Made by a program: the position numbers and the translations under genes. A DNA stretch of 48,440 bases from Enorma phocaeensis. Lineage in GTDB: Bacteria > Actinomycetota > Coriobacteriia > Coriobacteriales > Coriobacteriaceae. This document shows, piece after piece, positions 7,413 to 15,675 of the stretch (position 1 is its first letter; each line of letters opens with the position of its first letter). The stretch lies in assembly GCF_016901575.1 (NCBI RefSeq), contig NZ_JACJKQ010000017.1, positions 1 through 48,440 of the forward strand, in the 5' to 3' direction. The notes under the pieces were generated by a model that was given only the letters and a program-made list of their open reading frames with translations, ran no database searches and was not told where the DNA came from.

Positions 7413-8882
7413 CTACGCCGTCGTGGCGTCTAGGACGACGGGAGAAGCGCCTTCGCCCATATCGGGCCAGACCTGTACGGGGAAGGTCACGGTGATGCAC
7501 GTCCCCTGCCCCAGCTCGCTCGCGAGGTCGATGTTTGCGCCGTGGAATGAAGCCGCGTGCTTCACGATGGCGAGACCAAGGCCGGTGCCGCCACGAGCTT
7601 TCGAACGACTTTTGTCCACGCGGTAGAAGCGCTCGAATACCTTGTCCTGCTCCTCGGGCGCGATACCGATGCCCGTATCGATGACCTGGATATAGGGGCG
7701 CTTCGCCTCATCCATGCCGCAGGCAAGCGTCACCTTGCCTCCTGGCAGGTTGTATCGGATGGCATTGCTCGCAAGGTTGTAGGCAAGCTCGTCAAGCAGC
7801 CTCGGAACGCCCACGACCATCGAGGGATGCGGGTCACACACAATGGTGACCTCGCCCTTTTTGGCGACCTGCTCCAGGCGCTGCATCACCGAATCAAGCA
7901 TCCGCGGCAGATCGACCGGCTCCATGGAGCCCAAGATGCTCGTCGAATCCGCATGGTCGGAACGCTCCGCCTCGTCGAGATTCGAAAGCGTGAGGATGTC
8001 GTTGACCAACGCGGTCAGCCTGCCCGCCTCACGGTAGATGCGGCTGCCGAAATCGCGCAGATCGGCATCGTCGGCGACCATTCCGCCCGCAATAAGCTCG
8101 GCATAGCCCGAGATGGTCGTAAGCGGGGTCTTAAGCTCATGGGTGATGTTGGCCGTAAACTCGCGGCGCATGCGATCGTTGTCCGCAAGCACGCGCATCT
8201 GTCGCTTCAGCTCCTTGCGCTGGCTTTCGATGCGCTCCAGCATGGGCACCATCTCTGAATAGGCGTTGTCCATGTTGCGTTTGGGATGGTCCAGATCGAC
8301 GTCAAGCAGCGGAGCGATGATGATACGCGACTCGCGGCGCGCGGCAAAAAATGACACCACGAGCACGATGACCGCAATCAAAATGAGCGGCGCCACAAAC
8401 GACGCCAATATGGCGATGAGGCCCTCTTGCGCCTCGGCCAGGCGCACCACCTGCCCGTTATCAAGCGCCACGGCTTCATAGAGCATGACCTCGCCAAGCG
8501 TCGATGACGATCGCTCGGCCGAGCCATGGCCCTCCGCCCTGGCCTCTTCGATCTCGGGACGATTCTCATGGTTTTCCATGAGCGACTCGGATTCCTCGCT
8601 ATCGTAGATGACGTCGCCGCCCACATCGATGAGCGTCACGCGCTTGGAATCGAACTTCATGTTCTTGAGCATGGCGACATCGTCCTCGGCGCTGTTGAGC
8701 GCCGTGGCAACGATCTCGACCTCGTCATAGAGCTCGTTTTTGGTAGAACGCGCCAGGTTGGCGTGCAAAAAGACCGTGCCGGCGATGGCAAATACCGCGA
8801 TGCCGATAAATGCGACCGAAAACACCGTGCCGAAAACACGGCGCGAAAGCGTGTGCTTGGCTGCGAGCGCGCTCACAGGCAT
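7413..8882 (-). CDS. Sensor histidine kinase (PhoR-like)
   Basis: A 489-residue membrane kinase. The first transmembrane helix is about residues 17-40. An extracytoplasmic sensor segment of about 115 residues follows, and the second helix is about 156-180. HisKA has the phospho-acceptor His248 in FTANITHELKTPL. The HATPase domain contains ELAYNLASNAIRYN (N box), VIDTGIGI (G1), FERFYRVDKS (F box) and GGTGLGLAIVK (G2). It autophosphorylates and passes phosphate to the regulator encoded just upstream. The ATG at 8882 overlaps the regulator's stop (TGATG); a GTG three bases earlier is possible. Two helices, this H-box and the nearby pstB suggest a PhoR role, but the ligand is not provable. Confidence 0.88.
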   Translation of the reverse strand: MPVSALAAKHTLSRRVFGTVFSVAFIGIAVFAIAGTVFLHANLARSTKNELYDEVEIVATALNSAEDDVAMLKNMKFDSKRVTLIDVGGDVIYDSEESESLMENHENRPEIEEARAEGHGSAERSSSTLGEVMLYEAVALDNGQVVRLAEAQEGLIAILASFVAPLILIAVIVLVVSFFAARRESRIIIAPLLDVDLDHPKRNMDNAYSEMVPMLERIESQRKELKRQMRVLADNDRMRREFTANITHELKTPLTTISGYAELIAGGMVADDADLRDFGSRIYREAGRLTALVNDILTLSNLDEAERSDHADSTSILGSMEPVDLPRMLDSVMQRLEQVAKKGEVTIVCDPHPSMVVGVPRLLDELAYNLASNAIRYNLPGGKVTLACGMDEAKRPYIQVIDTGIGIAPEEQDKVFERFYRVDKSRSKARGGTGLGLAIVKHAASFHGANIDLASELGQGTCITVTFPVQVWPDMGEGASPVVLDATTA

Positions 8883-9562
8883 CACGCCGAGCGATCAGCG
8901 AAGCGATATCCCACGCCACGCACCGTTTCGATGCAGGTAGAGCGGTCGCCGAGCTTTTGGCGGAGCGTCTGCACATGGACGTCGACGGTGCGCGAGCCGC
9001 CGTCGAAGTCCCAGCCCCACACGCTTTGCAGCAGCGCCTCGCGCGTGAAGACAACGCCGGGCTTGCGCATGAGGAACTCCAGCAGGTCGAACTCTCGAAG
9101 GGTGAGCTTGACCTCATGGCCGTCGACCGAGACCTCTCGGTGGCTCGGCGACAGCACGATGCCGGAGTTTGCCAGGACGTCGGTCGGCTTCTTGGTCATG
9201 CCGCCGCGCCTCAGCAGCGCGCGGCACCGGCTGGTGAGCTCCATGAGCGAGAACGGCTTTGCGAGGTAGTCGTCGGCGCCGCCATCGAGCGCAACGACCT
9301 TGTCGAGCTCGGTGTCTTTTGCCGTCAGCATCATGATGGGCACGGTCGCCGTCTCCTGGTCCGCACGAAGACGACGTAGGATCTCGAGGCCGTCGGTGTC
9401 GGGCAGCATGATGTCCAGCAGTACCGCGTCGGGCACCCTTCGGGCAACGGCAGCCTTGAACTCGCTATCGCACGAGAAGCCCTCGGCCTCGATGCCCTGC
9501 TGGTGCAGCGCATACAGGGTGAGCCCGCGAATGTTGTCGTCATCCTCGACGTAGTAGATCAT
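8882..9562 (-). CDS. OmpR-family response regulator (PhoB-like)
   Basis: A DNA-binding response regulator of 226 residues. The receiver domain has the acidic pocket EDDD near residues 6-9, the phospho-acceptor Asp50 in VLLDIMLPD, Thr in MLTAKD near residue 83, and the conserved Lys in YLAKPFSL near residue 105. The winged-helix output domain has LTLREFDLLEFLM and the recognition-helix region RTVDVHVQTLRQKLG, ending VRGVGYRF. I favour ATG 9562; a GTG at 9574 would add four residues. It is translationally coupled to the histidine kinase gene and lies 229 nt downstream of pstB, consistent with, but not proof of, phosphate control. Confidence 0.88.
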   Translation of the reverse strand: MIYYVEDDDNIRGLTLYALHQQGIEAEGFSCDSEFKAAVARRVPDAVLLDIMLPDTDGLEILRRLRADQETATVPIMMLTAKDTELDKVVALDGGADDYLAKPFSLMELTSRCRALLRRGGMTKKPTDVLANSGIVLSPSHREVSVDGHEVKLTLREFDLLEFLMRKPGVVFTREALLQSVWGWDFDGGSRTVDVHVQTLRQKLGDRSTCIETVRGVGYRFADRSA

Positions 9563-9625
9563 CGAACCTGTCACTCCAAACCACAGAAGTCTCTATGGGG
9601 GCATGCTATAGCTCATCTTACACCG

Positions 9626-9656
9626 CATGCCCGGACGCCTTCGCGACCCGGGCATG
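9626..9656. repeat. Hairpin upstream of the PhoB-like gene
   Basis: CATGCCCGG (9626-9634) and CCGGGCATG (9648-9656) form a perfect 9-bp inverted repeat with a 13-nt loop. It lies in the 240-nt gap between pstB and the response regulator. No T-run follows on either strand. Confidence 0.45.
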
Positions 9657-9803
9657 TCGATACCATATGTTTTACGTCGCCCGCCGGGCAAGCCCGGGGA
9701 CTGCGACCACACCAGACCCATTGCGGCACGGGACAAGACGAGGCCCGCCGATCCGCGCCACCCGAGATAGGGTGCGCCTGGTGAACCCGGCGCGCCCCCG
9801 CGA

Positions 9804-10655
9804 TCAGCCGAAGCGGCCGGTGAGGTAGTCCGAGGTGCGCTTATCCTTCGGGGCGCTGAAGAGCTCCTTGGTGGGCGCATGCTCGACGAGCTCGCCCAGC
9901 AGGAAGAACGCCACGGAATCCGAGATGCGCGACGCCTGCTGCATGTTGTGCGTCACCACAACCAAGGTGTAGTTCTCCTTGAGCTCGACCGCGAGCTGCT
10001 CGACCATAAGGGTGGAGACCGGGTCGAGCGCCGAGGTGGGCTCGTCCATAAGAAGCACCCTCGGCTTCACCGCGATGGCGCGCGCGATGCACATGCGCTG
10101 CTGCTGGCCGCCCGAAAGGCCCAGGCCGGACTGCTTGAGCTTGTCCTTGACCTCGTCCCACAGCGCCGCGCGCTTGAGCGACTCCTCGACGATGCCGTCG
10201 AGCTCGGAGCGGCTCTTGATGCCAAGGCCGCGCGGGCCGTAGGCGACGTTGTCGTAGATGCTCATGGGGAAGGGGTTGGGGCGCTGGAAGACCATGCCCA
10301 CCTGCTGGCGCAGGCGGGTGACGTTGTAGTCCTGGTAGATATCGTCGCCGTCGAGGGTGATCTTTCCCTCGATGCGGCAATCCTTCACCATGTCGTTCAT
10401 GCGGTCAAAGCAACGCAGCAGCGTGGACTTGCCGCATCCGGACGGGCCGATGAACGAGGTGATCTCACGTTCGCGGATGTCGATCGAGACGTCCTTGAGC
10501 GCGTGGTGGTCACCGTAGAACAGGTCGAGGTGCTCAACCGAAAGGCACACCGGATGCTCGTCGCGTGGAGAGGACTCCGGTACGACCTGGCCCATCTCTG
10601 CCGCATGCGCCGCGTTCACCGCGTCCATCCATTCCTTAGAATCAGCTGTAGACAA
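9804..10655 (-). CDS. pstB: Phosphate ABC transporter ATP-binding protein PstB
   Basis: Cytoplasmic ATPase that powers high-affinity phosphate import with PstS, PstC and PstA. It shows Walker [10 protein letters not shown], a Q-loop in [19 protein letters not shown] (the PstB hallmark), the ABC signature LSGGQQQR, Walker [13 protein letters not shown] and the H-loop [10 protein letters not shown] chose TTG at 10655, because GAGGAGG lies 8 nt upstream and it gives 283 residues. The first ATG (10733) would add 26 residues and run through an inverted repeat. No pstS, pstC, pstA or phoU lies in the window, so the transporter partners must be elsewhere. It sits alone between two two-component systems. 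Confidence 0.93.
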   Translation of the reverse strand: MSTADSKEWMDAVNAAHAAEMGQVVPESSPRDEHPVCLSVEHLDLFYGDHHALKDVSIDIREREITSFIGPSGCGKSTLLRCFDRMNDMVKDCRIEGKITLDGDDIYQDYNVTRLRQQVGMVFQRPNPFPMSIYDNVAYGPRGLGIKSRSELDGIVEESLKRAALWDEVKDKLKQSGLGLSGGQQQRMCIARAIAVKPRVLLMDEPTSALDPVSTLMVEQLAVELKENYTLVVVTHNMQQASRISDSVAFFLLGELVEHAPTKELFSAPKDKRTSDYLTGRFG

Positions 10656-10670
10656 TCTGAGTGCCTCCTC

Positions 10671-10730
10671 GCATGAAACGTCATATAGCCTTGTTGATGG
10701 TACGTTGCACGTTTCATGCGGCTGAAAACG
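10671..10730. promoter_or_regulatory. Three TGAAACGT-type half-sites upstream of pstB
   Basis: GCATGAAACGT (10671-10681) is perfectly inverted at 10709-10719 (ACGTTTCATGC). A third, slightly altered half-site, TGAAAACG, follows at 10723-10730, facing the second. The block lies directly upstream of the pstB ribosome site. It could be a multi-half-site operator or a leader hairpin. It is not an E. coli-type Pho box. Confidence 0.5.
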
Positions 10731-10814
10731 CATTGTCAGGAGCGTGTAAGGTCACAGGCGGGCATGCCGCGCCACAAAGGCGGAGCAAATTCTGTGGCGG
10801 GGGCATCCCTCGCC

Positions 10815-12494
10815 CTACATGGGCAGCACGATGGTGAAGACAGTCGCCTCGGGCGTGGAGGTGCATTCGATGGTGCCGTTGTGCGCGGTCACGATCTCCT
10901 TTGCGATGGCAAGGCCCAGGCCCGCCCCGCCTCGGTTGGTGGCACGCGCCGCATCCAGCCGGTAGAACTTCTCGAAAATCACCTTGAGCTTTGGAGCCGG
11001 AATGGGATCGCCTTGGTTCTGGAACTTGATGCACACCGTTTCGCCCTCCTGGCGCGCCGATACCATGATCGTCGACCCCTCGTAGCTGTAGGCGATGGCG
11101 TTTTTCATGACGTTGTTGAACACGCGCGCCATCTTGTCACCGTCCACGAGCACCGTGAGCCCCGCCGGAACGTCGATGTGCGCCTCTTTGTGCTGCTCGG
11201 CAAGGGTGGGATAAAACTCCTCGGCAACCTGGGAGAGCATGAGGTTCAAGTCCACATACCCGCGCGTGAGCACGATGTCGTGGAAATCGAATCGCGTGAT
11301 ATCGAAAAACTCCTCGATGAGGATGTCCAGACGGTGCGCCTTCTCGAGCGCGATGCCCGTGAAGTGCGCACGCTGCTTGACGGGGAGGTCCGGGGCCTCT
11401 TCGAGAAGCGACAGATAGCCCACCACCGAGGCAAGCGGGGTCTTTAGATCATGGGCAAGGTAGGTGACCAGGTCGTCCTTGCGACGAGCCTCGTCGCGCA
11501 ATGCCTGCTGCGCCATGCGCTCGCGCTCGCGCACGCGGTTGAGCGTAGACTCGACCTCCAAATAGTCGCCGTCGAGCCCGCTCCAATCGCCCGGGCGCTC
11601 GATGAGGCGGTCCACCATATGCTGGGCGATGTCGCGATCCGCCTGCGCCTTGCCGGTATCGACCCCGCGATAGTACATGTATCGGCCAGCGAAGAACGCG
11701 GCGCAGACCGCGAGCGCCAGCAAGAACCCGCAGAACATAAAGAGGTAGTCGATCCCGAATACGATGGGCCCCTGGGCGCTTTCCGCGATCATGCGGCCGA
11801 CAAAGATCACAAACAGCCAGGAAAGGCCGCCCATGACGATGCATCGACGCACGTTGACGAAGCGGTCGATGAGGATGTAGCCGACCAGCATGAACGCCAA
11901 GAACATCAGGATGTTCTCGACGCCGACAAGGACCACCAACAGGATGAACAGCATCACGATCGACACGATGCGGTTGTCCACCACGCGACGCACGCGCTCG
12001 AGAAGCTCCGCGTTCGAGTCCGCGGCACCCTGTCCGATCATATCCTGCAGCTGCTGGGCATCCGCCGATATGGTGCTCTCGGCAAACTGCCCGGTTCCGG
12101 CACTCGCCTCGGCGGCGGCGATGACCGACGAGGCGTCTCCGCCCGAGACCGCGGAGACGTCGCCGTGCCCTGCACGCGACGTCGTGCCCCCTTGGTCAGA
12201 CGCGGACGTGTCTGAGACCGTGCGATGCGCAGACGAGACCGAGTCAGATGCGGCGGCCTCTGCCGCCCGGCGAGAACCCGCGGTCGCCGAGCCGGGCTGG
12301 CCGTCCGCCATGCCGGCGGAAACGCTCGACGCCGTGCCGCCTTCTGCTTCGCAAACACCCGCCGACGGGTGCTGCCCCGTCTTCGTGCCCGGTGTCGCGA
12401 CCCCGCCGCTCGATGCTGCGCCGTTGGGCCGTCCGGTCACAGGGTTGACCGGTGCATGTGCCTGCCTTGATTGGGAGCTGTTCTTAAGCTTCAC
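10815..12494 (-). CDS. VanS-like sensor histidine kinase with long disordered N-terminus
   Basis: A 559-residue histidine kinase. Residues 1 to about 165 are low-complexity, rich in Ser, Ala, Gly and Asp, with no signal peptide. Four hydrophobic segments follow (about 175-192, 194-212, 218-236, 248-272). HisKA has His348 in YLAHDLKTPLASVVGYLSLL. The ATPase domain has FNNVMKNAIAYS, the unusual FQNQGDPI at the G1 position, FEKFYRLD and GGAGLGLAIAKEI. H-box and ATPase details resemble VanS and related envelope sensors. The start is GTG at 12494 with AGGG upstream. The regulator gene lies upstream on the same strand across 522 nt. No vanHAX genes are present, so glycopeptide resistance should not be assumed. 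Confidence 0.85.
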   Translation of the reverse strand: MKLKNSSQSRQAHAPVNPVTGRPNGAASSGGVATPGTKTGQHPSAGVCEAEGGTASSVSAGMADGQPGSATAGSRRAAEAAASDSVSSAHRTVSDTSASDQGGTTSRAGHGDVSAVSGGDASSVIAAAEASAGTGQFAESTISADAQQLQDMIGQGAADSNAELLERVRRVVDNRIVSIVMLFILLVVLVGVENILMFLAFMLVGYILIDRFVNVRRCIVMGGLSWLFVIFVGRMIAESAQGPIVFGIDYLFMFCGFLLALAVCAAFFAGRYMYYRGVDTGKAQADRDIAQHMVDRLIERPGDWSGLDGDYLEVESTLNRVRERERMAQQALRDEARRKDDLVTYLAHDLKTPLASVVGYLSLLEEAPDLPVKQRAHFTGIALEKAHRLDILIEEFFDITRFDFHDIVLTRGYVDLNLMLSQVAEEFYPTLAEQHKEAHIDVPAGLTVLVDGDKMARVFNNVMKNAIAYSYEGSTIMVSARQEGETVCIKFQNQGDPIPAPKLKVIFEKFYRLDAARATNRGGAGLGLAIAKEIVTAHNGTIECTSTPEATVFTIVLPM

Positions 12495-12696
12495 GCGTAT
12501 CCCTACTTATCGCTTCGGCCGCTCCTCGCACGTGAGCCGCGCGGGCGCCGAATCATATGCCGACGGTATTTCTGAACCAAAGTATAGAAAGCCGACGAGA
12601 CGCGGCCTACGAAAGACTTGCTTAATACTTGGTGGCAAGCAGGGCTGTTCTATATACCGCCCGTTTTGCGGCGCATTCGGCATGCCGAGACAGCAG

Positions 12697-12732
12697 TCGG
12701 CCGGCCTTCCCGCCAAAAGGAAGGCCGGCCGA
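12697..12732. repeat. Perfect 14-bp hairpin between VanR- and VanS-like genes
   Basis: TCGGCCGGCCTTCC (12697-12710) pairs perfectly with GGAAGGCCGGCCGA (12719-12732) around an 8-nt loop. No T-run follows on either strand. It may attenuate transcription between the regulator and kinase genes. The remainder of 12495-12835 shows no gene. Confidence 0.6.
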
Positions 12733-12835
12733 ACGTTGAGCCTCGCCTCTGCCACCCAGCAGAGCCATGCATACGGCAGCGCGAGGGAACGGGCCGTGAC
12801 GTCGCCGTCCCCCAGATGACGCATGGCCGAACGAC

Positions 12836-12976
12836 TTACTTTTCTTCGTAGAGCTCGATGATGGCGTCGTCCTTCACCACGAACGCCAGACGCACCCCCT
12901 CGCCGAGCGCCTCGGGGCCGAAGATGACGCGATCGGCATCGTCGGCATATCGGTCAAGATCGTCGACCTTATCGCC
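12836..12976 (-). pseudogene. Short unidentified coding remnant
   Basis: An open stretch of 46 codons on the minus strand with protein-like composition. It contains DDLDRYADDADRVIFGPEAL and then GEGVRLAFVVKDDAIIELYE, ending EEK-TAA. A TGA sits directly upstream and there is no ATG, GTG or TTG at a sensible place, so it looks like the tail of a lost gene left between the VanR- and VanS-like genes. I do not recognise the family. Confidence 0.35.
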
Positions 12977-13016
12977 TCACGACGAGCGGCAGATAGCGTC
13001 TGGGAGCGTATTTCGC

Positions 13017-13712
13017 CTACTCGATGGTGTAGCCTACGCCCCAGATATTCTTGATGTAGCGAGGGTTCTGGGCGTCGTCGCCGATCTTCTCGCGAAGATG
13101 GCGAATGTGGACCATCACGGTGTTGTTCGAGGTCGACATGAACTCTTCGCCCCAGACCGCACGGAAGAGCTCCTCGACCGGCACCACCTTGCCGCGGTGC
13201 TCCACAAGGTAGAGCAGGATCGAATATTCGAGCGGCGTGGTCCGCACGGGCTTCTCGTCAACGGTCACCGAGCGCGCGTCACGATTGATGGTGAGCCCGT
13301 TTACCGAGAGCAGCTGCGAGTCTTCTGCCTGCACGCGGCTGCCATAGCTGGTGTAGCGCCTCAGCTGAGCCTTCACGCGCGCCACGAGCTCGAGAGGACG
13401 AAACGGCTTGACCACGTAGTCGTCGGCGCCCAGCGTGAGCCCCTCGATCTTATCGGTCTGCGAATCGCGCGCGGTGAGCATGATCACGGGATAGGTGTGC
13501 TCGGCACGAATGGTGCGCAGGAGCTCGTAGCCGTCGATATCCGGAAGCATGATGTCGAGGATCGCCAGATCGAACTCTTGCGAGAGGATGGCGCGCGCCG
13601 CGTCGGCGCCGTTGTAGGCCAACGTGACCTCGTAGCCCTCGTTGCGCAGATAGATGCCAACAAGGTCGGTGATGGTCTTCTCGTCATCAACAACAAGGAT
13701 TCTCGTATTCAC
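13017..13712 (-). CDS. VanR-like OmpR-family response regulator
   Basis: A 231-residue response regulator starting at a GTG (13712) with AGGGGG 7-8 nt upstream. An in-frame ATG at 13766 would add a tail not seen in the family. The receiver has the pocket VVDDEK, phospho-acceptor Asp53 in LAILDIMLPDIDG, MLTARD and DDYVVKPFRPLEL. The winged-helix domain has RTTPLEYSILLYLVEHRGKV and NTVMVHIRHLREKIG, ending IKNIWGVGYTIE. Overall it closely resembles VanR-type regulators. It faces dacA across 201 nt that holds an 11-bp-period direct repeat, a typical site for this family, so control of itself and of dacA is a reasonable inference. Confidence 0.88.
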   Translation of the reverse strand: MNTRILVVDDEKTITDLVGIYLRNEGYEVTLAYNGADAARAILSQEFDLAILDIMLPDIDGYELLRTIRAEHTYPVIMLTARDSQTDKIEGLTLGADDYVVKPFRPLELVARVKAQLRRYTSYGSRVQAEDSQLLSVNGLTINRDARSVTVDEKPVRTTPLEYSILLYLVEHRGKVVPVEELFRAVWGEEFMSTSNNTVMVHIRHLREKIGDDAQNPRYIKNIWGVGYTIE

Positions 13713-13776
13713 AGCGTGCCCCCTTCTCGCCCCATTATGCCCGACGCATCGCATCGGACATGCCAAGGCCGGAAGA

Positions 13777-13795
13777 CTTTAAGCTTACTTTAAGC
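13777..13795. promoter_or_regulatory. 11-bp-period direct repeat CTTTAAGC between vanR-like gene and dacA
   Basis: CTTTAAGC occurs at 13777-13784 and 13788-13795, exactly 11 bp apart, that is on the same helix face. OmpR-family regulators usually bind two head-to-tail half-sites with this period. It lies in the divergent region, 65 nt from the regulator start and 118 nt from the dacA start. Confidence 0.5.
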
Positions 13796-13832
13796 CCGGT
13801 CTTGAGACCTCGCAAAGCATCCATAACCTCGG

Positions 13833-13838
13833 TATACT
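13833..13838 (+). promoter_or_regulatory. Candidate -10 box of dacA
   Basis: TATACT is a good -10 hexamer 75 nt upstream of the dacA ATG. No convincing -35 box lies 16-18 bp upstream, which would fit an activator-dependent promoter. Confidence 0.35.
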
Positions 13839-13913
13839 TTTCGCAGCCACGCAGCCGAGGCGTCCAAGCCCGGCGCCCGCACATGGCCGCACCCGTGAGA
13901 AAGACCGACATCC

Positions 13914-15299
13914 ATGACCGAACTCAGCAACGCACCACACCGTCGCAACAGCTCACTCCCACGCACAGGCAGCCGCATTGCGGCAGCCGCCTTTGTCGCC
14001 ATGCTCGTTGCCGGCTCCCCGGCCTCCGCATGGGCACAAATCCAACGTGCCGACCTCGTCTGCGGAGAAGCGGCATCAGACCGTGGCATCCAGGATGCCG
14101 ACCTCCCCAACATCAGCGCCCCCAGCGCGCTGGTCGCCACCGATGACGGCCAGGTCCTCTACGCCCGGAGCGCCAGCGAGCAGCGCGAGATCGCCTCGAT
14201 CACCAAGATCATGACCGCCATCGTGGCGCTTGAGAATGCGCCGCTCGACACCGTCGTCACGGTCGATGAGGCCGCGGCGACGGTCGGCGAGTCCTCCGCG
14301 GGACTCCGCGAGGGGGAGACCCTCACGCTTGAAGATGCCTTGCGCGGCCTGATGGTCCCGTCGGGCAACGACGCCGCCATGGCCATCGCCTCCACGCTCG
14401 GCCCGCTTCTCGATCCGTCGACGGCGGATCCACTCGCCACGTTCGTGGACGCCATGAACGCCAAGGCCGCCGAGCTCGGCATGGCAGACACGCTCTTCAC
14501 CAATCCCCACGGCCTCGACTTCGACGACTGGGAGGGCGACCTGCACTCAACCGCCTCGGACGTCGCGCTCATGGTCGCCTACGCCATGCGCAACGACACG
14601 TTCCGCTCAATCGTGGGGTCCGGAGCCACGAGCATCCAGGTGACCTCGGCGGACGGGACTCCCCGCACGGTCGAGCTTCGTGAAGCGAACCTGCTGCTAG
14701 GCGTCGAAGGCAACATAGGCGTGAAGACGGGAACCACCGAAGACGCGGGCGCCTGCTTCGCGGGGGCCTTCGACCGCGATGGAAACGAGATCTATACCGT
14801 GGTTCTTGGAGACCCCATGACCTCGGGGGCCGAGTCGTGGGCCGACGACACGCGATTCGTCGACACCATGACCCTGGCGGACTGGTACTACGATCACACG
14901 GAAAACGTGCCGGCCGTCACATCCAGCAGAACCACCTTGGCCGGCGAGCAGCTTGTCGCACGCGCCACCCACACCGACTGGTCTGACAAGTCGGTCGATG
15001 TAATTGCCGCCGACCCCGCCGCCACCGCTTCGCTGTTCACCTTGGGCGACGAAGCCCAGATGACATGCGATCTGGCATCCTTTTCGGGAGATGTCCATGT
15101 CGGAGATCCTGCCGGCACCCTGACCATCACCCAAGACGGGCAGTCCGTCGCCGAAGTTGAGCTCGTCTCCGCCGAGGACGTGGCGGCGCCCAACCCCGTG
15201 GAATGGGTGCTGGTCCAACTCGATCGGCTGGTGCGCACCCTCACCGGCGAGCCTACCGCCGCGCCTGAAGAGGTCTTCGCAACCGCACCCGAGGTGTAG
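13914..15299 (+). CDS. dacA: Serine-type D-Ala-D-Ala carboxypeptidase (DacA/PBP5 family)
   Basis: Penicillin-binding protein of 461 residues that trims the terminal D-Ala from peptidoglycan stem peptides outside the cell. An N-terminal signal peptide (hydrophobic stretch about 22-38, cut near ASA-WAQ) is followed by the catalytic S95-I-T-K98 (family S11), S150-G-N and K271-T-G motifs, in the standard order and spacing. A C-terminal domain of about 110 residues lacks an obvious membrane helix at the very end. It is transcribed away from the VanR-like regulator. VanR/VanS-type systems often govern wall-modifying carboxypeptidases, though VanY is a metalloenzyme, so this is a functional analogy only. 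Confidence 0.9.
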   Translation: MTELSNAPHRRNSSLPRTGSRIAAAAFVAMLVAGSPASAWAQIQRADLVCGEAASDRGIQDADLPNISAPSALVATDDGQVLYARSASEQREIASITKIMTAIVALENAPLDTVVTVDEAAATVGESSAGLREGETLTLEDALRGLMVPSGNDAAMAIASTLGPLLDPSTADPLATFVDAMNAKAAELGMADTLFTNPHGLDFDDWEGDLHSTASDVALMVAYAMRNDTFRSIVGSGATSIQVTSADGTPRTVELREANLLLGVEGNIGVKTGTTEDAGACFAGAFDRDGNEIYTVVLGDPMTSGAESWADDTRFVDTMTLADWYYDHTENVPAVTSSRTTLAGEQLVARATHTDWSDKSVDVIAADPAATASLFTLGDEAQMTCDLASFSGDVHVGDPAGTLTITQDGQSVAEVELVSAEDVAAPNPVEWVLVQLDRLVRTLTGEPTAAPEEVFATAPEV

Positions 15300-15433
15300 C
15301 GGCACCGGAAGAGCCGCGACGGCTCCTCCGCGACGCCCGCGTTGCCCCAACCAGCGAGGCCCCATCGGCAGGGGCCCAATCAGCAGAATCCCCATCAACG
15401 AGACCCATCGGCAGACACCCACCGGCATCTTCC

Positions 15434-15528
15434 TATGCAAAACGGACGCTTTCACAAACTTGTATAGCAAAATGGACGCTAACAGCCAAAAATCCAAGGC
15501 TTAGCGTCCATTCTGCATCACAAGTTGA
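15434..15528. repeat. Three-copy repeat cluster, unit TATRGCAAAAYGGACGCT
   Basis: Copy 1 (TATGCAAAACGGACGCT, 15434-15450) and copy 2 (TATAGCAAAATGGACGCT, 15463-15480) are direct repeats. Copy 3 is inverted at about 15501-15528. AATGGACGCTAA (15471-15482) pairs perfectly with TTAGCGTCCATT (15501-15512), and the similarity extends outward through ACTTGT/ACAAGT, giving imperfect arms of about 30 nt. It resembles a small palindromic intergenic element. The rest of 15300-15675 has only a GAGCCG-CGA-CGGCTC hairpin just after dacA and a twice-repeated CCCATCGGCAG. Confidence 0.6.
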
Positions 15529-15675
15529 AACGCCGCGGGAACGCCGCAGGAAACAATGCGTCCGAGGCGCTACGGGGACCGATGTGCCATCGAGCTTGCA
15601 TGCAGCAAGGGCTGAAGGGCGTGAGAGTCATGCCGCCGTGTGTGGAAGGCAGCGCCTCTCGAGCGGCATGGGACC

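Noticed and set aside
12495-12835. Possible vanHAX or other resistance genes beside the VanRS-like pair
   Set aside because: No ligase or dehydrogenase motifs are present in the gap or nearby; the similarity is confined to the regulator and kinase.
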